Shown: positions 47,090 to 55,071 of the stretch, in pieces
Position numbering within the stretch: position 1 is the first letter of the stretch
Layout of the letters: each line of letters opens with the position of its first letter
Program-made: the position numbers and the translations under genes
Origin: an uncultured Pseudomonadota bacterium
GTDB lineage: Bacteria; Pseudomonadota; Gammaproteobacteria; Steroidobacterales; Steroidobacteraceae
Direction: 5' to 3'
DNA length: 62,683 bases
Assembly (NCBI GenBank): GCA_903884105.1
Contig: CAISDJ010000030.1
Location: 1 to 62,683, forward strand
Notes under the pieces: generated by a model
What the model was told of the DNA's origin: nothing
What the model saw: only the letters and a program-made list of their open reading frames with translations
Databases searched by the model: none

Positions 47090-48328
47090 ATGAACAAGCA
47101 TGCGTCAGTGAGCCTGGCTGCTCTGGTTACCACCGTTCTGGCCGCGGGGACCGCCGCCGGCCAGCAGCCGCCGCCGATCGGCATCGCGCCCGTCGTCGTG
47201 AAGAATGCGCCCTATGTGTTGGATACAGCGGAGCAGCACTCGATTCGCGTCGATGTGCTGGCACGCGGTCTCGCCCGGCCCTTCAGCCTCGCGTTCCTGC
47301 CAAACGGCGACGCGCTGATCACTGAACGAGGCGCCAGGCTGCGGCTGGTCCGGGGTGCCGCCCGCGCGGCAGAAGTCGCGCAGCTCGTAGCCGAGCCCAT
47401 CGCGGGACTGCCCGCAGTCGCTCCCGCCCGAGGGGGCGGCTTGAACGAAGTGGCTCTGCATCCCGATTTCGCGACGAACGGCCTGATCTACTTCACCTAC
47501 AACCGGCCCGGCAAGTTGCCCGAGGGCGCAGCAGCCAACGCGGTTCCGCCGATGGCCCTCGTGGTCGCGCGGGCAAAGCTCGAAGGCATGCAGCTCACGG
47601 GAGCCAAGGAACTCCTCGTCGGCGAAGAGCGTCCGGGCGCGAGCGGACAGCGACTGGCCTTTGGCCAGAACGACATGCTGTTCATCACGACGGGTGCGCC
47701 CGATACCAAGGAATCGCAGGATCTCGGCAATGTCTACGGCAAGGTTCTGCGCATCAAGACGGACGGCACGGTGCCCGCAGACAATCCGTTCGTGAAGCGC
47801 AAGGGCGCACGCCCGGAGGTGTACGCCTATGGCCTTCGCGACCAGCTTGGACTGACAGTGCAACCCGGGACAGGCACCGTGATCGCCATGGATCACGGAC
47901 CGAACGGGGGCGATGAAGCCAACATCATCCTGCCTGGCCGCAACTACGGCTGGCCGCTGTACAGCTTCGGTAGAACCTATGAAGGTCCGCGCGTCTCGGA
48001 GATGCCGCTGGCCGCGGGCATCGAAGCCCCGCTGCTGGTATGGATTCCCTCCATCGCACCAACCGGTGCCGTGTTCTACACGGGCACACAGTTCCCGGCC
48101 TGGAAGAACAACCTGTTCATCGGCAGCTCACGTCGGGGCGGAGTGAATCGCACCGGTGGCATCGAGCGCGTGGTGTTCAACGACAAGATGGAAGAGATGC
48201 GGCGCGAAACCCTGCTGACCGACCTGCACCAGCGCATCCGCGACGTGCGGCAGGGTCCGGATGGCCTGCTCTACGCCATCACCGACGACGCGGACGGCAT
48301 GCTGCTCAGGATCGCGCCGTCGCCCTGA
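47090..48328 (+). CDS. PQQ-dependent sugar dehydrogenase-like periplasmic protein
   Basis: A 412-residue precursor with a signal peptide (~1-24, AGTAAG). The beta-propeller signature of the soluble glucose/sorbosone dehydrogenase family is visible: ARPFSLAFLPNGDALITER, GGGLNEVALHPDFATNGLIYF, YGLRDQLGLTV, HGPNGGDEANIILPGRNYGWP. Such enzymes oxidise sugars in the periplasm using PQQ. No PQQ synthesis genes are in the window. Start: ATG 47090 with GGGGA seven bases upstream. Its stop meets the hemerythrin stop head to head. Confidence 0.87.
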   Translation: MNKHASVSLAALVTTVLAAGTAAGQQPPPIGIAPVVVKNAPYVLDTAEQHSIRVDVLARGLARPFSLAFLPNGDALITERGARLRLVRGAARAAEVAQLVAEPIAGLPAVAPARGGGLNEVALHPDFATNGLIYFTYNRPGKLPEGAAANAVPPMALVVARAKLEGMQLTGAKELLVGEERPGASGQRLAFGQNDMLFITTGAPDTKESQDLGNVYGKVLRIKTDGTVPADNPFVKRKGARPEVYAYGLRDQLGLTVQPGTGTVIAMDHGPNGGDEANIILPGRNYGWPLYSFGRTYEGPRVSEMPLAAGIEAPLLVWIPSIAPTGAVFYTGTQFPAWKNNLFIGSSRRGGVNRTGGIERVVFNDKMEEMRRETLLTDLHQRIRDVRQGPDGLLYAITDDADGMLLRIAPSP

Positions 48329-48742
48329 TCAGGCGGACTTGGGCCTCGCAGCCGCGTGCTGCGAGTACTTCATGTCCACCGACGAGATGTGGGCATTCAG
48401 CCACATCTTGAGGAACACGAAGAAGTCGTCGGTCAGCGTGGCGTCTTTTTTGTAGGCTTGGCTGTAGCCCGTGAACTTGGCCAGTAGTTGCTTGTGCACT
48501 GCCTTGTGGACACCGATGCCCGGGTACTGGATGCGTGCCATGTACATCTCCTCGTCCGCGAAGTGCTTGACGGTGTATTCGCCGAGGGCATTGATTGCCG
48601 CCAGCACTTCACCACTCGACGCCTGCTTCTCGCGCAGCACATGCAGCTTGTTCATCAGCGAGATCAGCACCTGATGCTCACGGTCCATTGCAGGCACATG
48701 CAACCCGAGCTTGGCTTCATTCCACTCAAAGTAGTCGCTCAT
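48329..48742 (-). CDS. Bacteriohemerythrin
   Basis: A 137-residue, all-helical protein with the di-iron ligand pattern: His in LGLHVPAMDREHQ, a second His in that stretch, HFADEEMYM with His and Glu, GVHKAVHKQL with two His, and a final His/Asp in LNAHISSVDMKY. It binds O2 at a non-haem di-iron site. Roles include oxygen storage or delivery. Start: ATG 48742. Confidence 0.93.
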   Translation of the reverse strand: MSDYFEWNEAKLGLHVPAMDREHQVLISLMNKLHVLREKQASSGEVLAAINALGEYTVKHFADEEMYMARIQYPGIGVHKAVHKQLLAKFTGYSQAYKKDATLTDDFFVFLKMWLNAHISSVDMKYSQHAAARPKSA

Positions 48743-48953
48743 GATCGGTATTCTTCCTTAAGGGATTGGCTGAACCGAGGGCAGTCCGGGCACTGCTTCT
48801 GGACCTGCAATACCGGCTGTTACGACACCGTGAATTGAAACTTGAATCCGCGCCGACAGCACCAACGTGCGCAACCGAACTGACGTTCGTCCAGCTTCGG
48901 TGCAGTATCCTTCTTGCGTTGCGCTGCGGTGCGCCCTCGACAAGGACGCCGAC

Positions 48954-49196
48954 CTATTTCCAGCCTTGTTGCCAGACTTCGGGCCGGGTGAGTTCTCGCC
49001 ACGGCAGGATGACGCTTCGCCGTGAATGCACCGCTTCGATTTCGACGAACTCGGGTGGTGCGGATGGCACCTCTGGCTCGATCACGCGGGTGACGATGTA
49101 ATGCTTTTCCTTCCGCTGTGGCGCAATGGCGGTCCACTTGCTCAATAGAAGTTTCCGCGGGTTGAGGCGCCGCGGATTGTTGGTGATCATTGGCAT
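48954..49196 (-). CDS. Small conserved protein, TIGR02450 / DUF2389-like
   Basis: An 80-residue protein matching the Trp-containing family I recall as TIGR02450: NPRKLLLSKWTAIAPQRKEKHY, an EIEAVHSRRS segment, WREL and the terminal QQGWK. Function is unknown. Start: ATG 49196, near the divergent SOUL gene. Confidence 0.75.
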   Translation of the reverse strand: MPMITNNPRRLNPRKLLLSKWTAIAPQRKEKHYIVTRVIEPEVPSAPPEFVEIEAVHSRRSVILPWRELTRPEVWQQGWK

Positions 49197-49263
49197 ACCT
49201 TAAGGTCTGATCTGATTCGCTGCTTGTTCTGTTCGCGCTGGCCCACGGTCAGGATGCACTTCC

Positions 49264-49890
49264 ATGACACTCACTGCTGCTCTCCGCCCCTTCGGCATCA
49301 CGCTCCTACTGGCTGGAATACCCATGGCAACCCAGGCGATCGAAGAACCCGACTACACCGTTGTCCGTGACCTCGGCGAGGTGGAAGTGCGGCGCTATGC
49401 ACCCTATGTCGTGGCTGAAGTGCTCGTGGACGGTCCGGCCGACAAGGCGGGCAAGCAGGCCTTTCCCATTCTGGCCGGCTACATCTTCGGCAAGAACAAA
49501 GGGGAGAGGAAGCTGCCCATGACTGCGCCGTTGATGCAATCCGCGAGCCCGGTCAAGCTGGAGATGACCGCACCGGTCAAGCAGAGCGCCGCGCCGGGTG
49601 GGTACGTCGTTCAGTTTGTCCTGCCGAAGGGTATGACGCTCGCGACGGCCCCGGAGCCTGATGACCAGCGCGTCCACATTCGTGAAGTACCGGCGGCCGA
49701 ACTGGCAGCGATCCGGTATTCCGGCCGGTGGTCGCAGGCAAACTATTCGCAGCATCTTGAGCGATTGCAGACAACCCTCCGCAACTCGCACGTCTCATGG
49801 ACCGGGGAACCCGTGTACTCGCGCTACAACGCGCCGTTCACGCCATGGTTCCTGAGGCGGAACGAAATCTGGCTGACGTTGCAGGAGTAG
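49264..49890 (+). CDS. SOUL-family haem-binding-like protein, exported
   Basis: A 208-residue precursor with a Sec signal peptide (~1-25, ATQA|IEE). The mature domain has VRRYAPYVVAEV near its start and a Met-Thr-Ala-Pro pair (KLPMTAPLMQ and LEMTAPVKQ), characteristic of SOUL/HBP proteins that bind tetrapyrroles. It ends with FLRRNEIWLTL, typical of the family. Periplasmic location is predicted. Start: ATG 49264 with AGGA nine bases upstream. Confidence 0.88.
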   Translation: MTLTAALRPFGITLLLAGIPMATQAIEEPDYTVVRDLGEVEVRRYAPYVVAEVLVDGPADKAGKQAFPILAGYIFGKNKGERKLPMTAPLMQSASPVKLEMTAPVKQSAAPGGYVVQFVLPKGMTLATAPEPDDQRVHIREVPAAELAAIRYSGRWSQANYSQHLERLQTTLRNSHVSWTGEPVYSRYNAPFTPWFLRRNEIWLTLQE

Positions 49891-49909
49891 ACGCTGCCGG
49901 GACCCGGGA

Positions 49910-50323
49910 TCAGGCGGTGATTGCTGTGCGCCTGCGTCCCATCAACCCGAAGCCCGCGAGGCCTGACAGCAGCGGCGGCAATGCAGCGGGTAGCGGGACA
50001 GGAGCCGGGGTCGTGTGGAAGTTCATGTCAAAGGCAAGGCCCGCATCGCTCGACACTTCATTGAACCAGAATGTGTAGGCGCCTGCGGCCAGAGGACCGG
50101 TGAATCCGGTCGCGCCAATGCCTGTGTCAAGCGCTGGCAACAGGTTGATCCCGTCCGCCGTGCCGTAGTGCGTCCAGCCTAGAAGGCCCGTGGCAGAGGT
50201 GGCGGTCGGCGGCACCGTCATCACACTACCCGACTGTACACCGATGAAGGACCGTGACAGGCCCGTGTTGTTGCCCACACCTGTGATGCTGGCGTCCAGC
50301 ACGAAGCCGTCCTGAACGGTCAC
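49910..50323 (-). pseudogene. VPLPA-CTERM surface protein remnant, N terminus missing
   Basis: 137 residues from the GTG at 50323 to the stop. The C terminus carries a PEP-CTERM-like sorting tail of the VPLPA variant: VPLPAALPPLLSG, then a hydrophobic helix and GRRR. The rest is Gly/Thr/Ser-rich beta structure. No signal peptide precedes it; the frame runs back into the end of the osmC-like gene. PEP-CTERM proteins need a Sec signal for export, so this looks like a 5'-truncated gene, though a rare coupled start at GTG cannot be excluded. Confidence 0.6.
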
Positions 50324-50325
50324 GA

Positions 50326-50721
50326 TCAGGTCTCGAGTTTCGCGTCCATCGTGATCTTCGCATTCAGCAGTCTTGAGACGGGACAGCCCGCCTTGGCGCG
50401 GTTGGCGATCTCGACGAACTTCGCTGCGTCGATACCGGGAATGGCAGCCACCACGCTCAGGTGGCTCGCGGTGATAGTGAATCCGTCGGCCAGCTTCTCG
50501 AACGTGATGTCCGCCGGGGTCTCGATGCTGCTCGCGGTGAAGCCGGCCTCACCCAACATCACGGAAAACGCCATGGAAAAGCAGGCGGCATGGGCTGCGC
50601 CGATCAGTTCTTCCGGATTGGTGCCGGGACCCCCCTCGAATCGTGACTTGAAGCCGTAAGGCGCCTCCTTGAGCACGCCGGTCCCGGTCGGGGCGTTTCC
50701 AGCCTGGCCCCACAGACGCAA
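50326..50721 (-). CDS. OsmC-type peroxiredoxin
   Basis: A 131-residue protein with the OsmC pattern: LKEAPYGFKSRFEGGPGTNPEELIGAAHAACFSMAF (peroxidatic Cys) and KAGCPVSRLL (resolving Cys). It detoxifies organic hydroperoxides in the cytosol. The only available start is a TTG at 50721, and the first beta strand usually seen (about 10-15 residues) is missing or altered, so the N terminus may be damaged or differently started. Confidence 0.8.
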   Translation of the reverse strand: MRLWGQAGNAPTGTGVLKEAPYGFKSRFEGGPGTNPEELIGAAHAACFSMAFSVMLGEAGFTASSIETPADITFEKLADGFTITASHLSVVAAIPGIDAAKFVEIANRAKAGCPVSRLLNAKITMDAKLET

Positions 50722-50845
50722 TTGGGGCTACGGGCCGTCGGGTGGGCTCGGCGTCATTATGATGGTCCTCATCGTGCTGTTGCTGATGGGTCGAATCTGA
50801 TCGCAGTACAATGGCGCGAGACTTGTCAATCAGGACTGCATACCC

Positions 50846-51853
50846 GTGAGACTTTCCGTCCTCGACCAGGCTCCGATATCGGAGGGCTACACCGCCAGCG
50901 ATGCGCTCAGGAACACGATTGAGCTTGCCCGTCTCGCGGACCGCTGCGGGTACACGCGGTACTGGGTGGCGGAGCATCACTCGATGGCGTCGCTTGCCTG
51001 CCCCGCGCCCGAGATCCTGCTCGCGCGCCTGGGTGCGGAGACACAGCGGATCAGGCTCGGGTCGGGCGGCGTCATGCTCCCGCACTACAGTGCGTACAAG
51101 GTCGCGGAAGTCTTTGCCATGCTGAGCGCGCTGTATCCGGGCCGTATCGACCTCGGCGTCGGGCGTGCCCCCGGGGGTGGCCCGCTGGAGTCCTTCGCCC
51201 TGCGCCGCGATCGCACGGAGGGCCCCATTGCCGACGATTTCGGCGAGCAGCTCATTGAACTGCTGGCATGGCTCGACAGGGACTTCCCGGCCGACCATGC
51301 TTTCCGCCGCATCCAGTTGCCGGCAAATACGCTGACGGGGGCCGACCTCTGGCTCCTGGGCTCAAGTCTGTGGAGTTCTGCGGCAGCCGCACAGCTCGGC
51401 CTGCCCTATGCTTTCGCACACTTCTTCAGCGGTGAATCGACTCGGACCGCGATTGAACGCTACTACAGCCGCTTCGAACCGTCCCATTACCGGAGTCGGC
51501 CTGAAGCGATGGTCGCGGTCGGCGTCGTGTGTGCCGACACCCAGCAGGAGGCAGAAGAGCTGGCTCTCAGCGTCCAGCTGCTGCGTCGCCGCCTGCGCCA
51601 GGGCATGCCCGGGCCTGTTGCCTCGCCCGCGACCGCACGGAACGAGTTGGGTGCCAGCGCCGGACTGCCGGATGCCGCAGGACAGGAGTGGCCGGCCCAC
51701 TTCGTGGGGACGCCCGACAAGGTCCGGGACGACCTGACGCTGATGGCCGCCGCGCTCAAGCTTGACGAACTCATCGTGGTCACGATCACGCACGACCATC
51801 AGGCCCGCCTGCGGTCGTACGAGTTGCTTGCGAAAGCATTCGGATTGAGCTGA
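50846..51853 (+). CDS. Luciferase-like monooxygenase (LLM) family flavin-dependent oxidoreductase
   Basis: A 335-residue TIM-barrel protein of the MsnO8-like LLM subgroup: LSVLDQAPISEGYTA at the start, RYWVAEHHSM, LGSGGVMLPHYSAYKVAE and RIDLGVGRAPGG. These are FMN/FMNH2-dependent oxidoreductases of varied or unknown substrate. The start is GTG 50846. Divergent from the osmC gene; a TACAAT at 50807-50812 is a possible -10. Confidence 0.88.
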   Translation: MRLSVLDQAPISEGYTASDALRNTIELARLADRCGYTRYWVAEHHSMASLACPAPEILLARLGAETQRIRLGSGGVMLPHYSAYKVAEVFAMLSALYPGRIDLGVGRAPGGGPLESFALRRDRTEGPIADDFGEQLIELLAWLDRDFPADHAFRRIQLPANTLTGADLWLLGSSLWSSAAAAQLGLPYAFAHFFSGESTRTAIERYYSRFEPSHYRSRPEAMVAVGVVCADTQQEAEELALSVQLLRRRLRQGMPGPVASPATARNELGASAGLPDAAGQEWPAHFVGTPDKVRDDLTLMAAALKLDELIVVTITHDHQARLRSYELLAKAFGLS

Positions 51854-51903
51854 CGATCGAACCGGACTGTCCTGCCGATCAGCCGCCTGGGTACACCGCG
51901 TTC

Positions 51904-52623
51904 ATGCCGTCGATCTCGACCCCTCGTTCGCGCCTGCATCGCCTGTGGGCCTGGTTGCAGCAGCTTGACCTCGGCGAACTCGCCCTGCTGCTGCTGTTGT
52001 CGAGCATGGTGCTGGCGTTCTTGAAGCTGGCTTCGGAAGTCATGGAAGGTGAAACGGATGCCTTCGACCGGATGATCCTGCTCGCCATGCGCAATTCCTC
52101 GGACCTCACTCATCCTGCGGGACCTGCGTGGCTTGAGATCCTGTTTCGCGATCTCACGAGCCTCGGCAGCTTGCCCGTGGTGGGATTCGTGACCCTCGTC
52201 GTGGTGGGCTTCCTGTGGGTGACCGGCAGGCTGGCGGCGGCTCGCCTCGTTCTGGTATCGGTCTCGGTAGGAGGCATTCTCAGCATTGCACTCAAATCGC
52301 TGTTCCAGCGTCAGAGGCCAGAGCTTTTTCCGCACGGCGTCGAAGCGCAACTCACCAGCTTCCCGAGCGGCCACGCCATGCTGGCGGCGGTGGTCTATCT
52401 GACGCTCGGAGCCCTGCTCGCCCATGGGCAAACACAGCCCCGGGTCCGTTCGTACTGCTTAGGGGTGGCGATCGTGCTGACGCTGCTCATCGGCGTCAGT
52501 CGTGTCTACCTCGCCGTCCATTGGCCGACTGATGTGCTGGCCGGATGGTGTGTGGGTGCCGCATGGGCAATGGTGTGCCTGCTGGTCGCAGCACGTGTGG
52601 AGCGGCATCGTCTGGTCGGGTAA
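51904..52623 (+). CDS. PAP2-family membrane phosphatase
   Basis: A 239-residue inner-membrane protein with five or six helices. The three PAP2 phosphatase motifs are present: KSLFQRQRP, FPSGHAM and SRVYLAVHWPTDV. Such enzymes dephosphorylate lipid phosphates such as undecaprenyl pyrophosphate or phosphatidic acid. Start: ATG 51904, 50 bases after the LLM gene. No strong ribosome site is visible. Confidence 0.88.
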   Translation: MPSISTPRSRLHRLWAWLQQLDLGELALLLLLSSMVLAFLKLASEVMEGETDAFDRMILLAMRNSSDLTHPAGPAWLEILFRDLTSLGSLPVVGFVTLVVVGFLWVTGRLAAARLVLVSVSVGGILSIALKSLFQRQRPELFPHGVEAQLTSFPSGHAMLAAVVYLTLGALLAHGQTQPRVRSYCLGVAIVLTLLIGVSRVYLAVHWPTDVLAGWCVGAAWAMVCLLVAARVERHRLVG

Positions 52624-52913
52624 GGGAACCGGGCTCAGGCATGGAAGCAGGCGCGCACCTGCGGCCAATCCCAATATTTATGCTCATATCCCTCAATGTG
52701 AGAAATTAATTCATATGATTCAATAATATTTTCTTAATCAACTTCCCGTTAAACAAGCCTCATGTCTAGCCGCCGCGGGTGGCCACTCATCGGCCCCGAC
52801 CGTTTCAGGCTATCTCCTATGCATTGCGGACGCGGCTCCACCGATACAGATCAGTGATAACAACGGCGAGAGGCGCCGTGGCATGGCACTGATCGGCTAG
52901 CAAGGGGTGGGAA
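52624..52913. other. Promoter region with an AT-rich block ahead of the chemoreceptor gene
   Basis: No gene. Bases ~52670-52755 are far richer in A/T than the surroundings (for example AATAATATTTTCTTAATC). TAAA at 52750-52753 and GCCGCCGC at 52769-52776 are 15 bases apart, a partial match to a flagellar sigma-28 promoter (TAAA-N15-GCCGATAA); only the first half of the -10 agrees. Confidence 0.4.
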
Positions 52914-54647
52914 GTGGGCATTTCCAGTTGGAGCATCAAGACGAAGCTGCTCGGGACGGTGGGTTTGCTGGTGGCATCCATTGTCGCGGTATGCGGGATG
53001 AGCCTGTACGCGCTGGCAAAGATCGACCAGGAACTGAACGTCCTGTACGAACAGCGCACCCGTCCCGTTGCCTGGCTGGGCGAAATCTACGGCTTGCAGC
53101 TCCAGAACATCCAGGAGCTCGACCGCGCCCTGTCCATTCAGTCCGCGGCGGCGACAGCAGCAGCGAGCGAACAGATTGCCGCGAACCGGCCCGTGATCCA
53201 GCAGCGCATGCACGACTGGGACTCCATCATCCACACGCAAGAGGGACGCAAGCTCCACGATGAGATTGCGCGCACCCGCGGCGAGCTGGTTGCCGCTACG
53301 GACGAGGCCCACGGCGCACTCGCCGCCGGGAATTACAGCGGGGCTCGCAAGATCCGCGACGAAAAGATCGAGCGTGCCTTCGAAACCGTGCGCAAGACCA
53401 TCGCAACCGCGCTCGAGTTCCAGCTGGGTCGCGCCAAGGAGTCGAGGGATACGGCTAATGCCCTCTACCAGTCGCAGCGCAACGGGGTGATCGGCATTGC
53501 TGTGGTGGGCATTGCCACCTCCCTCGTACTGGCCCTGATGCTGATCCGCTCGCTCATGACGTCGCTGAGCGCCGCCGTGTCGGTGTCGGCAAACATCGCG
53601 CAGGGCAGGCTCGGCAATCGGGTCGTCATCCGCAGCCAGGACGAGCTGGGCAAGCTGCTGCAGTCGCTGCAGCAGATGGACGCGAAGCTTCATGACATCG
53701 TCTCAAGCGTCAGCGTGGCTGCCGATTCGGTCGGCGTTGCGACCAGGCAATTGTCCCAGGGCAACGACGACCTGTCGAACCGCACCCAGGAGCAGGCAGC
53801 CGCGATCGAGGAAACGGCCGCCAGCATGGAGCAGATGACTGCGACCGTGAAACAGAATGCCGACAATGCCCGGCACGCCAATCAGCTGGCGGCCGGTGCC
53901 CGCTCGCAAGCCGAGAAGAGCGGCGCCGTCGTATCGCAGGCCGTAATGGCCATGGAAGAGATCAACGAATCGAGCCGCAGGATTGCCGACATCATTGGCG
54001 TCATCGACGAGATCGCGTTCCAGACCAACCTGCTGGCATTGAACGCAGCCGTGGAGGCGGCGCGTGCGGGCGAGCAGGGCCGCGGCTTTGCCGTGGTGGC
54101 CACCGAAGTTCGTAGCCTCGCGCAGCGCAGCGCGACTGCGGCGAAGGAGATCAAACACCTGATCAATGACTCCGTGGACAAAGTCCAGTCCGGAACCGAG
54201 CTCGTCGGCTCATCGGGCACAGTGCTCACGGAGATCATGGAGAGCGTCAAGAAGGTGAGCGACATCGTCGCCGAGATTTCCGCTGCCAGCGAAGAGCAGG
54301 CCACCGGCATCGAGCAGGTCAACAAGGCCGTTACGCAGATGGACGAGTCCACCCAGCAGAATGCGGCCCTCGTCGAAGAAGCGGCCGCCGCGAGCAAGAG
54401 CATCGAGTCTCAGGCCGGATTGCTCGTCTCGCAGATGAGCTTCTTCGGCAGCGGAAGAGAGGAACAGAAGCAGGTGCCGCCATCCGCGTCGGCGACCAGC
54501 CAGGTCAGGAAGTCGGCACAGGTCGTGCGCATGGCAGCACCGGCGAGCCCGCAGCGAGCGGTGGCGAAGCCCGCGCCCAAGCCCTTCGTGCGATCCGTGC
54601 CTTTGGCAAGAGCCAGCGGTGACGACTCGTCCTGGCAGGAATTCTGA
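52914..54647 (+). CDS. Methyl-accepting chemotaxis protein
   Basis: A 577-residue chemoreceptor. Membrane helices at ~12-34 and ~190-212 flank a four-helix-bundle-type periplasmic sensor (~35-190). HAMP follows (~213-266), then the cytoplasmic signalling domain with the tip [24 protein letters not shown] basic Pro/Ala-rich tail ends in WQEF, which fits the xWxxF docking tether for CheR/CheB. Start: GTG 52914 with AAGGGG six bases upstream. No other che gene is in the window. Confidence 0.92.
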   Translation: MGISSWSIKTKLLGTVGLLVASIVAVCGMSLYALAKIDQELNVLYEQRTRPVAWLGEIYGLQLQNIQELDRALSIQSAAATAAASEQIAANRPVIQQRMHDWDSIIHTQEGRKLHDEIARTRGELVAATDEAHGALAAGNYSGARKIRDEKIERAFETVRKTIATALEFQLGRAKESRDTANALYQSQRNGVIGIAVVGIATSLVLALMLIRSLMTSLSAAVSVSANIAQGRLGNRVVIRSQDELGKLLQSLQQMDAKLHDIVSSVSVAADSVGVATRQLSQGNDDLSNRTQEQAAAIEETAASMEQMTATVKQNADNARHANQLAAGARSQAEKSGAVVSQAVMAMEEINESSRRIADIIGVIDEIAFQTNLLALNAAVEAARAGEQGRGFAVVATEVRSLAQRSATAAKEIKHLINDSVDKVQSGTELVGSSGTVLTEIMESVKKVSDIVAEISAASEEQATGIEQVNKAVTQMDESTQQNAALVEEAAAASKSIESQAGLLVSQMSFFGSGREEQKQVPPSASATSQVRKSAQVVRMAAPASPQRAVAKPAPKPFVRSVPLARASGDDSSWQEF

Positions 54648-54767
54648 TCAACTGGCGCCGACCGTCCACCAGCGTGGGTTGCCGAACAGACTTGCGCAGG
54701 CGCGCTTGCCTACAGTGGAACCACGTTTTCGACCCCCCCTTGCCCCTGTCTATTGACTGGGGTATTC

Positions 54768-54802
54768 GAGCCACAGGCTTTTGTCCTGTGGCTCTTTTTT
54801 TA
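54768..54802 (+). terminator. Rho-independent terminator downstream of the chemoreceptor gene
   Basis: GAGCCACAGG (54768-54777) pairs perfectly with CCTGTGGCTC (54785-54794) around a 7-base loop and is followed by eight T residues (54795-54802). This is the clearest intrinsic terminator in the window. It lies 120 bases after the chemoreceptor stop. Confidence 0.9.
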
Positions 54803-55009
54803 TGGTGCGACCCTCCATTGAACCGGCGCGACCCATCCCAATGCTCTGGACATGAGTCATTGAACCTCAGCTGCGTGGATACAGGCCGACGCCGTCGACC
54901 TGCTGCACAAGGCTGAATGGCTGCAGCGTCAGTGCTTTCGCAACGGCCGTTTCGAACGGCGCGTGCCCGTTCCCTCGGGGGCCTACGCGAACGGTTGGCT
55001 GCATCTGCA

Positions 55010-55037
55010 CTTGAGGAAAGGTTCTGCACACCCATAG
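55010..55037 (+). promoter_or_regulatory. Sigma-32 (heat-shock) promoter of lon
   Basis: CTTGAGG (55010-55016), a 13-base spacer and ACCCATAG (55030-55037) match the sigma-32 consensus CTTGAAA - N13-ish - CCCCATNT closely. The position, ~30 bases before the lon start codon, is right for a short leader. Heat-shock control of lon is well established in Proteobacteria. Confidence 0.65.
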
Positions 55038-55071
55038 AGATCCTGACGATCGCAATTGGAAGAGAACACCC

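Larger units (their letters stand above)
54648..55071. other. Intergenic region between the chemoreceptor and lon
   Basis: 424 bases without a convincing gene. It holds a strong terminator (54768-54802) and, at its right end, a sigma-32-like promoter for lon (55010-55037). The part between (54803-55009) shows no further signal I can support. Confidence 0.5.

Noticed and set aside
50805-50815. A promoter for the LLM gene at TACAAT
   Set aside because: The -10 match is good, but no -35 lies at 16-18 bases, so it is only mentioned in the gene entry.
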